A stretch of 37,874 nt of DNA from an uncultured Oscillospiraceae bacterium (GTDB lineage Bacteria > Bacillota > Clostridia > Oscillospirales > Oscillospiraceae): the NCBI GenBank assembly GCA_947625965.1, contig CANQQO010000014.1, positions 1 to 37,874 of the forward strand, read 5' to 3'. The translations under genes and the position numbers were made by a program. The notes beneath the pieces were generated by a model. That model saw nothing but the letters and a program-made list of their open reading frames with translations. It did not search any database and had not been told where the DNA came from. Shown piece after piece: positions 16,465 to 22,324 of the stretch; position 1 is the stretch's first letter, and each line of letters begins with the position of its first letter.

Positions 16465-16890
16465 TCAGTCGGCGACAACAATGCCCATGGACCGGCAGGT
16501 GCCGGCGACCTGGCTCTCGGCGGCCTCCAGAGAGGTCACGTTCAGGTCGGGCAGCTTGGTCTTGGCGATCTCGGTGATCTGCGCCTTGGTGATGGTGCCC
16601 ACCTTGGTCTTATTGGGAACGCCGGAGCCCTTGTCCAAGCCGAGGGTCTTCAAAATGAGCAGGGGAGTCGGAGGCGTTTTGGTGATGAAGGTGAAGCTGC
16701 GGTCGGAGTAAACGGTGATGACCACGGGGATCTTGTAGCCTTCCTGATCCTTGGTCCGGGCGTTGAACTCCTTGATAAAAGCGGCGATGTTCACGCCGTG
16801 CTGGCCAAGAGCCGGGCCCACAGGGGGAGAAGCGGTGGCCTTAGCCGCGTTGATCTGTAATTTAATGATACCAGTAACTTTCTGTGCCAT
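16465..16890 (-). CDS. rplK: 50S ribosomal protein L11
   Basis: L11 binds the GTPase-associated centre of 23S rRNA. The 141-residue product shows [20 protein letters not shown] and [13 protein letters not shown] in the N-terminal domain, and TCRSMGIVV at the C-terminus. The ATG at 16890 has a strong AGGAGGTG ribosome binding site 8 nt upstream; an upstream in-frame start at 16899 is inside that site and is rejected. It is preceded by two hairpins in the gap after nusG. Confidence 0.97.
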   Translation of the reverse strand: MAQKVTGIIKLQINAAKATASPPVGPALGQHGVNIAAFIKEFNARTKDQEGYKIPVVITVYSDRSFTFITKTPPTPLLILKTLGLDKGSGVPNKTKVGTITKAQITEIAKTKLPDLNVTSLEAAESQVAGTCRSMGIVVAD

Positions 16891-16924
16891 AATAAGCACC
16901 TCCTGAATAAAAGTGGTAAATTTC

Positions 16925-16961
16925 GGGGCGAAGCCCCTCCCACGGCCGGAACGCTCCGGCC
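16925..16961 (-). other. Paired hairpins between nusG and rplK
   Basis: Two inverted repeats in the 81-nt gap: GGGGC/GCCCC with a GAA loop (16925-16937) and GGCCGGA/TCCGGCC with a 4-nt loop (16944-16961). No T-run follows either on the minus strand, so they are probably not terminators. They could be RNA processing sites or a regulatory structure. Confidence 0.5.
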
Positions 16962-16971
16962 CTCGAAAATC

Positions 16972-17502
16972 TTACTCCGCGGCGGGCTCCACCTGGTCCA
17001 GCTCGAATTCCACGGGGGTCTCCCGGCCGAACATGGACACCACCACGGTGACGCTGTTCTTATCCAGCTCAATGGTCTCCACCGTCCCGGTGAAGGAGGT
17101 GAGGGGACCGTCCAGGATCCGCACGGTGTCGCCGACCTTGTAGTTGACGACGATCTGCTTTTTCTCCACGCCCATCTGGTAGACCTCGTCCTCCGTCAGG
17201 GGAGTGGGGTCGTTGCTGGAGGTCCCGACGAAGCCTGTGACGCCTCGGACGTTGCGGATGATGTGCCAGGTATCGTCGCTGTACACCATCTTCACCAGCA
17301 CGTAGCCGGGGAACACCTTCCGGTCGAAGGTCTTGCTCACCCCGGACTCGGTAATCTCCGTGACAGTCTCCAAAGGGATGGAGACAGCCAGGATGCAGTC
17401 CTGCAGGTGGCGGCTCTCCACGGTTTTTTCGATGGTGGCCTTCACCGTGTTTTCATAGCCGGAGTAGGTATGGACCACATACCATTTCGCAGTTTCCGCC
17501 AT
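16972..17502 (-). CDS. nusG: Transcription termination/antitermination factor NusG
   Basis: NusG binds RNA polymerase and couples it to Rho or the ribosome. The 176-residue product has the N-terminal NGN domain starting AKWYVVHTYSGYENTVK, the FPGYVLVKM segment and the VRGVTGFVG segment. The C-terminal KOW domain shows VGDTVRILDGPLTSFTGTV. It is 9 nt downstream of secE and is preceded by AAGGCGG, so it is in the rpmG-secE-nusG-rplK-rplA operon. Confidence 0.97.
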   Translation of the reverse strand: MAETAKWYVVHTYSGYENTVKATIEKTVESRHLQDCILAVSIPLETVTEITESGVSKTFDRKVFPGYVLVKMVYSDDTWHIIRNVRGVTGFVGTSSNDPTPLTEDEVYQMGVEKKQIVVNYKVGDTVRILDGPLTSFTGTVETIELDKNSVTVVVSMFGRETPVEFELDQVEPAAE

Positions 17503-17511
17503 GGCGCCGCC

Positions 17512-17742
17512 TTAGTGGAACAAGCCGATGAGGAAATCGATGCCCACCTGAGCCACGAAGTCAAACACCCAGATGAACACGCCGACGAACACGACGGACG
17601 CGGCAACGATGCCGGTGTTCTTCATCACCTGCGGGAAGGTAGGCCAGACGACCTTCTTCAGCTCGCTGCGGAGTTCCCGGAAGTACTTGCGGACTTTGCC
17701 CCAAGTACGGACGAACCAGTTTTCCTTTTTGGTTTCTGCCAT
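17512..17742 (-). CDS. secE: Preprotein translocase subunit SecE
   Basis: A 76-residue single-span SecE: an amphipathic region (RKYFRELRSELKKVVWPT) carrying the conserved KKVVWP motif, then one transmembrane helix near residues 46-70. It clamps SecY in the SecYEG channel. The ATG at 17742 has an AAGGAGG ribosome binding site that overlaps the rpmG stop codon, so the two genes are coupled. Confidence 0.96.
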   Translation of the reverse strand: MAETKKENWFVRTWGKVRKYFRELRSELKKVVWPTFPQVMKNTGIVAASVVFVGVFIWVFDFVAQVGIDFLIGLFH

Positions 17743-17755
17743 TTTTATGACCTCC

Positions 17756-17905
17756 TTACTTCGTCTCGTTGTGAACGGTGTGCTTCCGGCAGAAGCGGCA
17801 GTACTTCTTCATTTCGAGACGATCGGGGTCATTTTTCTTGTTTTTCATGGTATTGTAGTTTCTCTGCTTGCACTCGGAGCATCTCAAAGTGACTTTTACG
17901 CGCAT
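17756..17905 (-). CDS. rpmG: 50S ribosomal protein L33
   Basis: A 49-residue protein read from the minus strand. It starts [17 protein letters not shown] and ends [16 protein letters not shown], with two CxxC pairs (C9/C12 and C36/C39) forming the zinc ribbon of the C+ type L33. A strong AAGGAGGTG site precedes the ATG at 17905. It heads the operon; the promoter is at 18034-18062, leaving a leader of about 120 nt. Confidence 0.95.
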   Translation of the reverse strand: MRVKVTLRCSECKQRNYNTMKNKKNDPDRLEMKKYCRFCRKHTVHNETK

Positions 17906-17937
17906 ATCGGCACCTCCTTAAATTGCCTCCCTGGTAT

Positions 17938-17990
17938 GTCCCGGCTAGAATAAATTTAGGAAGCGGCCAATACCGAAGTCGCTCCGGGAC
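17938..17990 (-). other. Structured element in the rpmG leader
   Basis: A perfect 7-bp closing stem (17938-17944 with 17984-17990) encloses 39 nt that can form a further AGCG/CGCT stem. It lies between the promoter and the rpmG ribosome binding site, so it would be part of the leader RNA. No known riboswitch or ribosomal protein leader was recognised. Confidence 0.4.
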
Positions 17991-18033
17991 CGAAAATGGG
18001 CGCACAAAAAAAGCCCTTTTCACAGGTGAAAAC

Positions 18034-18062
18034 ATTCTATCACAAACTTTCTTCCAAGTCAA
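18034..18062 (-). promoter_or_regulatory. Promoter of the rpmG-rplA operon
   Basis: On the minus strand: -35 TTGACT (18057-18062), a 17-nt spacer and -10 TAGAAT (18034-18039). The transcript should start near 18027. Confidence 0.82.
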
Positions 18063-18096
18063 CAAAATTTTTCTTTCTTTTTCCGGTTTTTTCCTT

Positions 18097-18102
18097 TATA
18101 AT
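18097..18102 (+). promoter_or_regulatory. -10 box of a probable ruvX promoter
   Basis: A perfect TATAAT lies 30 nt upstream of ruvX. The matching -35 (TTTCTT) is poor, so this is a weaker call than the divergent rpmG promoter next to it. Confidence 0.5.
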
Positions 18103-18132
18103 AGAGAAAACTTCCCATAAGGAGCGAAGACA

Positions 18133-18546
18133 ATGCGGATCATGGCCATCGACTACGGCGACGCGCGCACCGGCGTCGCGATCTCGGACCTGCTTTGCAC
18201 CATTCCCGGGGCCACAACGGTCATCCCCAGCTACGATCTGGAGAAGACCCTGGCGGCGCTGTGCCGTCTGGCGGAGGAAAACGGGGTGGGCCAGATCGTG
18301 GTGGGCCTCCCCAAAAATATGGACGGGTCCGAAGGACCCAGGGCCCAGCTCTGCCGGGCCTTTGCCGCCCGCCTGGAGGAGGCGGCGAACCTCCCCGTGG
18401 CCCTCTGGGACGAGCGCCGGACCACGGTGGAGGCCCACAACATTCTCTCCCAGCGCAACTACCACGGCAAAAAGCGTAAGAACACGGTGGACGCGGTGGC
18501 CGCCAGCCTGATTTTGGAGGGCTATTTGGCTTTCCGGTCCCGGTAG
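18133..18546 (+). CDS. ruvX: YqgF/RuvX-family putative Holliday junction resolvase (pre-16S rRNA nuclease)
   Basis: A 137-residue RNase H-fold nuclease of the YqgF family, implicated in pre-16S rRNA 5'-end processing and annotated as a Holliday junction resolvase. It starts MRIMAIDYGDARTGVAISD with the catalytic Asp at residue 7. QIVVGLPKNMDGSEG and LWDERRTTVEA follow, and NTVDAVAASLIL supplies the C-terminal Asp. AAGGAG precedes the ATG. Its last 25 nt overlap the end of the convergent TauE/SafE gene. Confidence 0.94.
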   Translation: MRIMAIDYGDARTGVAISDLLCTIPGATTVIPSYDLEKTLAALCRLAEENGVGQIVVGLPKNMDGSEGPRAQLCRAFAARLEEAANLPVALWDERRTTVEAHNILSQRNYHGKKRKNTVDAVAASLILEGYLAFRSR

Positions 18547-18896
18547 CACAGTTCCCGTACCCCCGTGGCCAGCAGCAGAAGCCCAAACAGCTTTTCCAGC
18601 CACCCCGGGTCCATCCAGGTCCCCACCCAGGAGAATGCCGCCGCGGCGGCGCACCCGGCAATCGCCGCCGGCAGCACCTTTCCCAGCCGCAGCCGCCCCT
18701 GCTTCCACCGGAACAGGCAGGCGATGAGGGCCGAGGGCAGGAAGAACATCAGATTGATCCCCCGGGCGATGGCGGGTTCCATCCCCACCGCCAGGGTCAG
18801 CCACAGGATCAGCAGGCTTCCGCCGCCCACCCCCAGGCCGGAGAGAAATCCCAGCGCCGTCCCCACCGGGACGGCGATATACCACTGACTCAGCAC
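18522..18896 (-). CDS. TauE/SafE-family half-size membrane protein, second half
   Basis: A 124-residue hydrophobic protein resembling one repeat of the TauE/SafE (TSUP) permease family: GTALGFLSGLGVGGGSLLIL, then GINLMFFLPSALIA, then a final helix near the C-terminus. The GTG start at 18896 overlaps the stop of the upstream half (7-nt overlap), pointing to translational coupling. The frame is open far upstream, but that part is a shadow of the first half. Full-length TSUP proteins are about 250 residues, so the two halves probably make a heteromeric transporter, perhaps for sulfur anions or organic acids. The 3' end overlaps ruvX. Confidence 0.8.
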   Translation of the reverse strand: MLSQWYIAVPVGTALGFLSGLGVGGGSLLILWLTLAVGMEPAIARGINLMFFLPSALIACLFRWKQGRLRLGKVLPAAIAGCAAAAAFSWVGTWMDPGWLEKLFGLLLLATGVRELCYRDRKAK

Positions 18897-19255
18897 AGAT
18901 ACCGCACTCCGCCCCAGAGGATCAGCAGTCCCAGCCCCCGGTGGAGCCAGACTGTGGGGATCTTCCGCCCAAACAGGCCCACCAGCACCCCGCCTGCGGC
19001 GCTGCCGATCAGATAGGGGAGGGCCTCCCCCCAGGGCAGGGGACCGCCCAGGGCCATGGCTCCCAGGGACACCAGGCACACCGGCAGGATCACGGACACC
19101 GAGGCGGGAAACACCTCGTCCTCCTCCAGATCGGTGCAGAGGGTCAGCAGGGGCACCAGCACCATGCCGCCCCCGGCGCCGAAGAGGCCGTTCACCGCCC
19201 CCGCCGCCGCCCCGGCCAGGACCGGGCCCAGGGCGGAGCCCTTCCAATTCTTCAC
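18890..19255 (-). CDS. TauE/SafE-family half-size membrane protein, first half
   Basis: A 121-residue membrane protein with the TSUP glycine-rich signature AVNGLFGAGGGMVLVPLL and a final GLGLLILWGG helix. It is the partner of the following half-size gene. The GTG at 19255 is chosen because GGGAGGCG lies 6-13 nt upstream; an ATG at 19279 falls in the loop of the preceding terminator hairpin and is less likely. The ribosome binding site is thus the 3' arm of the terminator that ends the foldase gene, an unusual arrangement that could couple termination and translation. Confidence 0.78.
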   Translation of the reverse strand: MKNWKGSALGPVLAGAAAGAVNGLFGAGGGMVLVPLLTLCTDLEEDEVFPASVSVILPVCLVSLGAMALGGPLPWGEALPYLIGSAAGGVLVGLFGRKIPTVWLHRGLGLLILWGGVRYLC

Positions 19256-19261
19256 AAAAAT

Positions 19262-19294
19262 CGCCTCCCGGGAAAGCATTGACCCCGGGAGGCG
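19262..19294 (-). terminator. Terminator of the foldase gene, overlapping the TauE/SafE start region
   Basis: A perfect 11-bp stem (19262-19272 with 19284-19294) with an 11-nt loop, followed on the minus strand by ATTTTTG. It lies 19 nt after the foldase stop codon. Confidence 0.85.
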
Positions 19295-19313
19295 AAATTA
19301 TACCTGTTTTCGC

Positions 19314-20960
19314 TTAGTAGGAGCTGGAAGAGGCCACTACCATATTCAAGCTCAGACGGGAGGTGTCCCCGTCGGTGACGGTCATGGCGTCGAGCAGGCC
19401 GGTCTGCCACTCCGTCAAGTCGCTGCTGCGGAGCCTGGCCTGGATCAGGAAGGTGCGGTAGGTCATCTCGTCGTCGCCCACGTAGTACATCAGGTGATAG
19501 CCATAGTCGGTCTCCACGATGCCGCTGTCCCCGGCCTTCCGGTCCTCGGCAAAGACCCAGTCGTTGAAAGCGTCCACCATCTGATGGGGATAGACGTCCT
19601 CGTAAAGGCCGCCGTTATCGACGGAGCCGGAATCGGTGGAATTGTCCTTCACCAGCGCGGCAAAGCTGTCCTCGGTGGCGTCGCCATTCTGCCATTGCTG
19701 GTACAGAGCCTCGGCCTTGTCCTTGGCGGTCTGCTTTTCCTCGTCGGTGTAGGTCGTGCTGGTGTTGGAGGTATCCTCGTGGGCGAAGCCGATCAGGATG
19801 TGCCGCACGTTGGCCAGGGGGAAGTCGTTGTCATTGCTGCCCTGGAAAAGCACGACGATGAAGCTGGTGGTGGTGGTGACCTCCTCGCCGTCTTCGCCTG
19901 TGGAGGTCGCGGTCTGGGGGAAGATCTCCGTATCCCCGGGCTGCCGGCTCTCGTCCACGATCCAATCATAGTAGGAGGCGCTGCTGAAATTAGAGGTAAA
20001 GGAATCCTCGGCCTTGGTGGACGTTTCGTCGTCCTTGTCCTTGTTGATCTCCAGGGCGGCGATGGCCTTGTCGAAGGCGATGATATCCTTGGCATCGGCG
20101 AGGGTCTCCGCCGCGGCCTGGGCGGCGTCTACGGCGGCGGTCTTCTCCTCGTCGGAGAAAGTCACGGACCCGTCGTCGCCCACGGTCCCGCCGGTGAGGA
20201 AGCTGGACACGTCCAGCCGGTAGGTGGCGTAGGAGTAGCCGTTGAGCTCCAGCGCGTGCTCCTCGTTGTATTCGGAGATCCGCTCATCGGTGAAGGTCAG
20301 GCCGTCGGAGTGGTCGCTCGTGTAGGCGGCGGCCAGCGCCAAATGCTCCTGATAGGTCCGGTAGGTGTCCTCGCTGGCGCCCGCGCCGTACATTCCCTGC
20401 AGATAGCCGTCCACATTCGAGAAGCCGAAGACGGTGGCGATCTGGGAGTAATAGTTCATCATGTTATCGACCTGGGTCTTGGACGCCTCTGGCAGGGTGT
20501 AGCCCTCGGCGTTGGCGGCGTCCAGGAGGGCGTAGTTCTTCTTCGCGTCGCTGACGGCCAGCCGGACGAAGAAGTCCGCCCAGGTGCTGTTGTCAGTGAC
20601 GGACTGCGCATTCAGGGGCTTGGTGAAGTCCAGGCCCATATAGCTGTACTGGTAGGTGGACTGGTTTTCCTGATACGCCTTAGTGACCGCGTCCACAAAA
20701 TAATAATTCAGCTCTGCGGCGGAGATCTTATGCTCCCCCAATGTAACGGCCACGGTGTTCCGCTCCAGGATCCCGGAGCCCTGGATCCAGCGGTTCACCA
20801 GCACGCCGGCGGCAATGACCAGCGCCAGGGACACGGCGACGACAAAAATCACGGTATAGACCCGGACGCTCCGGGCCTCCTTCCGCGCCTGCTTCTGCTT
20901 CTCGGTCAGGGGGCCGGCGTTTTGCTCCCTGCGGATCTTTTTCTTATCGGATGCGCTCAT
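19314..20960 (-). CDS. Membrane-anchored parvulin-type peptidyl-prolyl isomerase
   Basis: A 548-residue protein with a charged cytosolic N-terminus, one transmembrane helix near residues 34-57, and a large extracytoplasmic part. A SurA/PrsA-like N-terminal region (TLGEHKISAAELNYYF) is followed by a parvulin domain near residues 370-510. It shows VRHILIGF, DNGGLYEDVYPHQMVDAF and ETDYGYHLMYYVG. It probably assists folding of secreted proteins. There is no lipobox, unlike Bacillus PrsA, so the anchor is an uncleaved helix. The ATG at 20960 is preceded by GAGAGG; an upstream ATG at 20978 lacks one. It has its own promoter and terminator. Confidence 0.88.
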   Translation of the reverse strand: MSASDKKKIRREQNAGPLTEKQKQARKEARSVRVYTVIFVVAVSLALVIAAGVLVNRWIQGSGILERNTVAVTLGEHKISAAELNYYFVDAVTKAYQENQSTYQYSYMGLDFTKPLNAQSVTDNSTWADFFVRLAVSDAKKNYALLDAANAEGYTLPEASKTQVDNMMNYYSQIATVFGFSNVDGYLQGMYGAGASEDTYRTYQEHLALAAAYTSDHSDGLTFTDERISEYNEEHALELNGYSYATYRLDVSSFLTGGTVGDDGSVTFSDEEKTAAVDAAQAAAETLADAKDIIAFDKAIAALEINKDKDDETSTKAEDSFTSNFSSASYYDWIVDESRQPGDTEIFPQTATSTGEDGEEVTTTTSFIVVLFQGSNDNDFPLANVRHILIGFAHEDTSNTSTTYTDEEKQTAKDKAEALYQQWQNGDATEDSFAALVKDNSTDSGSVDNGGLYEDVYPHQMVDAFNDWVFAEDRKAGDSGIVETDYGYHLMYYVGDDEMTYRTFLIQARLRSSDLTEWQTGLLDAMTVTDGDTSRLSLNMVVASSSSY

Positions 20961-21022
20961 TTGAATCCAACCTCTCATTCGATCGGCGGCGAAATATGGA
21001 GCCGCCGCACATAGTCCTGGAT

Positions 21023-21051
21023 ATTATAGCGGATTTCTCCCCTAGTTTCAA
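21023..21051 (-). promoter_or_regulatory. Promoter of the foldase gene
   Basis: On the minus strand: -35 TTGAAA (21046-21051), a 17-nt spacer and a perfect -10 TATAAT (21023-21028). Confidence 0.83.
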
Positions 21052-21124
21052 GAGGCTATCCCCCACATTCTGAAAAAAGTTTACAATTTTTTTGCCGCGC
21101 CCCCCGCCAGCAGTCAAAGGGAAG

Positions 21125-21163
21125 CCGCCCGGCCTGGGAAGGGAGCTTTCCAGTACCGGGCGG
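21125..21163. terminator. Long hairpin between the foldase promoter and the ncRNA
   Basis: An 8-bp CCGCCCGG/CCGGGCGG stem encloses a second 7-bp CTGGGAA/TTTCCAG stem with small bulges. On the plus strand it is followed by TTTCGCTT and directly by a partial copy of the dispersed repeat. It may terminate transcripts from either side. Confidence 0.55.
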
Positions 21164-21167
21164 TTTC

Positions 21168-21212
21168 GCTTGTCAAATCGCCTTTCCGAGTTTACCGTCC
21201 GCAGACGGAAAC
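21168..21212 (+). repeat. Partial copy of the dispersed intergenic repeat
   Basis: This 45-bp stretch matches the start of the repeat found at 32052-32168 and 37745-37863: GCTTGTCAAATCG, CCTTTCCGAGTTT, then CCGTCCGCAGACGG. Two positions of the 10-bp hairpin differ (TTTACC for TTTGCC on the left, GGAAAC for GGCAAAC on the right). The copy ends where the ncRNA terminator begins. Confidence 0.85.
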
Positions 21213-21235
21213 ATGGGGAGCCGAAGCTCCCCATG
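21212..21235 (-). terminator. Terminator hairpin of the 6S-like RNA
   Basis: A perfect 10-bp stem (21212-21221 with 21226-21235). On the minus strand the loop is TTCG and GTTTCC follows, so the T-run is short. It directly abuts the closing stem of the ncRNA body. Confidence 0.6.
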
Positions 21236-21431
21236 CCTGCTCCCGCCATGGCCGTGTGCATCCAATCATGACCTGCACGTTTGGGCAGGTGGGTCGCCGC
21301 TCACAACCTTCTCTGCTCCCAACATCCACCTATCGTCAAAGCGTAGGCGGGAGGTCTGCAATCCGGCAGGGAAGTCCAGCGTCCCGTATCAGTGATGTGG
21401 GTCCAAAAGGACACAGCACGCACCGGGCAGG
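21236..21431 (-). ncRNA. Structured noncoding RNA, 6S-like candidate
   Basis: A 196-nt non-coding stretch whose ends pair: CCTGC (21236-21240) with GCAGG (21427-21431), continued by CCG/CGG, then after an internal loop by TGTG/CACA and TCC/GGA. Inside are a CCGCCTA/TAGGTGG hairpin and an ACCTGC/GCAGGT hairpin. Length and rod shape with a central open region fit 6S RNA, the RNA polymerase-binding regulator, and parts of the sequence resemble clostridial 6S RNAs from memory. It begins right after the DUF1292 gene stop and ends at a hairpin terminator, both on the minus strand. RNase P, SRP and tmRNA signatures were looked for and not found. Confidence 0.5.
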
Positions 21432-21438
21432 AAAAAAC

Positions 21439-21729
21439 TTATTCGTTTTCCGAGTCCTCGTCTTCCTCGTTGTAAAGCTGATCCATGATGAGGCCGTAGA
21501 CGGTCTGAAGCTCCTCGTCGTCCTCGATGGCGCTGAGGATGGGCTCCCCGTCCTCCTCCACGGATTTGAGGATGCTGACCTCCACGTTTTCCTCCTCGCT
21601 CCCGTCGGCGGGGGTCACGGCCAAGTAGGTGAAGCCGTTGTACTCGACGGAGGAGAGGACCTCCAGCTCATACTCGGTCCCGTCCTCGTCCACGATGGTA
21701 ATATAGTCGGAGCCGTATTCATCCGCCAT
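21439..21729 (-). CDS. DUF1292 family protein (YrzB-like)
   Basis: A 96-residue very acidic protein with the DUF1292 pattern: ITIVDEDGTEYELEVL, then YNGFTYLAVTPADGS. The C-terminal half is Glu/Asp rich. Function is unknown. In many Firmicutes the family sits beside ruvX; here ruvX is about 3 kb away. A strong AAGGAGG precedes the ATG and a consensus promoter lies at 21763-21791. The ncRNA candidate follows after 7 nt. Confidence 0.9.
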   Translation of the reverse strand: MADEYGSDYITIVDEDGTEYELEVLSSVEYNGFTYLAVTPADGSEEENVEVSILKSVEEDGEPILSAIEDDEELQTVYGLIMDQLYNEEDEDSENE

Positions 21730-21762
21730 GCCGCCGCCTCCTTGGGTTTGGATTCTGGTTCT

Positions 21763-21791
21763 ATTGTAACCGCTTCCAAAGGCAAAATCAA
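21763..21791 (-). promoter_or_regulatory. Promoter of the DUF1292 gene
   Basis: On the minus strand: -35 TTGATT (21786-21791), a 17-nt spacer and -10 TACAAT (21763-21768). Confidence 0.78.
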
Positions 21792-21813
21792 GTGGAAAAC
21801 AGGAATTTGGTGA

Positions 21814-22038
21814 TTATGACAAAAAATCCTCTAAAAATCTGTTCAGCTCGCCCTGGTCCCGGATGGAAATACCCTCCTCAAGGGCTTTCCGGTCCGCTTC
21901 CGGCAGCATTTCCCCCCGAATGGGGAACACTTGGAAGGGCTCCTGGTCCCCATCCCGCCACAGGGCGATCCTGCCCCGGTGGAGTCCCAGCAGGAACCCC
22001 GCAGCCAGAACCAGCGCGGCGGCGCGTTTCGCGATCAT
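21814..22038 (-). CDS. Small BofC C-terminal-like protein
   Basis: A 74-residue protein starting MIAKRAAALVLAAGFLLGL, a signal or anchor helix. A short soluble domain follows, with LPEADRKALEEGISI and ELNRFLEDFLS. That pattern resembles the C-terminal domain of BofC, the forespore-secreted regulator of SigK activation, but the match is from memory and short. The ATG at 22038 has AAAGGAG 9 nt upstream, whereas the longer frame to 22182 has none. It is divergent from the PBP gene. No clear promoter was found. Confidence 0.6.
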   Translation of the reverse strand: MIAKRAAALVLAAGFLLGLHRGRIALWRDGDQEPFQVFPIRGEMLPEADRKALEEGISIRDQGELNRFLEDFLS

Positions 22039-22234
22039 TGGCTGTCTCTCCTTTCCCCAATGAAACTGGAATCGAAACCGCTTTCCGCCGGGAGCGGGAA
22101 ACGAGAGGCGAAAAACCCTTGTTCTGTCTCCCGCCGATCGGTTCAGCGCTTCGATGGGGATAGTATTTCCCAATTCGGTCAATATATTTTTAATCTTTCT
22201 TCATAATTTAGGGGTTTCGTTTCTTGACTGGGTA

Positions 22235-22243
22235 TGCTATAAT
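22235..22243 (+). promoter_or_regulatory. Extended -10 promoter of the PBP gene
   Basis: TATAAT (22238-22243) preceded by TGC. The -35 region (TTTCGT at 17 nt) is weak. Two small hairpins, CGCCGG/CCGGCG near 22254-22269 and TGCCGGG/CCCGGCA at 22291-22309, lie between this promoter and the ribosome binding site. Confidence 0.6.
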
Positions 22244-22324
22244 CATAAGAACAGCGCCGGACTCCGGCGAATGAGAGGACCCAATCGACCTGCCGGGCCC
22301 CTCCCGGCAATGGAGGTAAGCAAT

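Noticed and set aside
19056-21014. 652-codon plus-strand ORF opposite the foldase gene
   Set aside because: Antisense shadow crossing a terminator and two genes; repetitive Gly/Val composition and no ribosome binding site.
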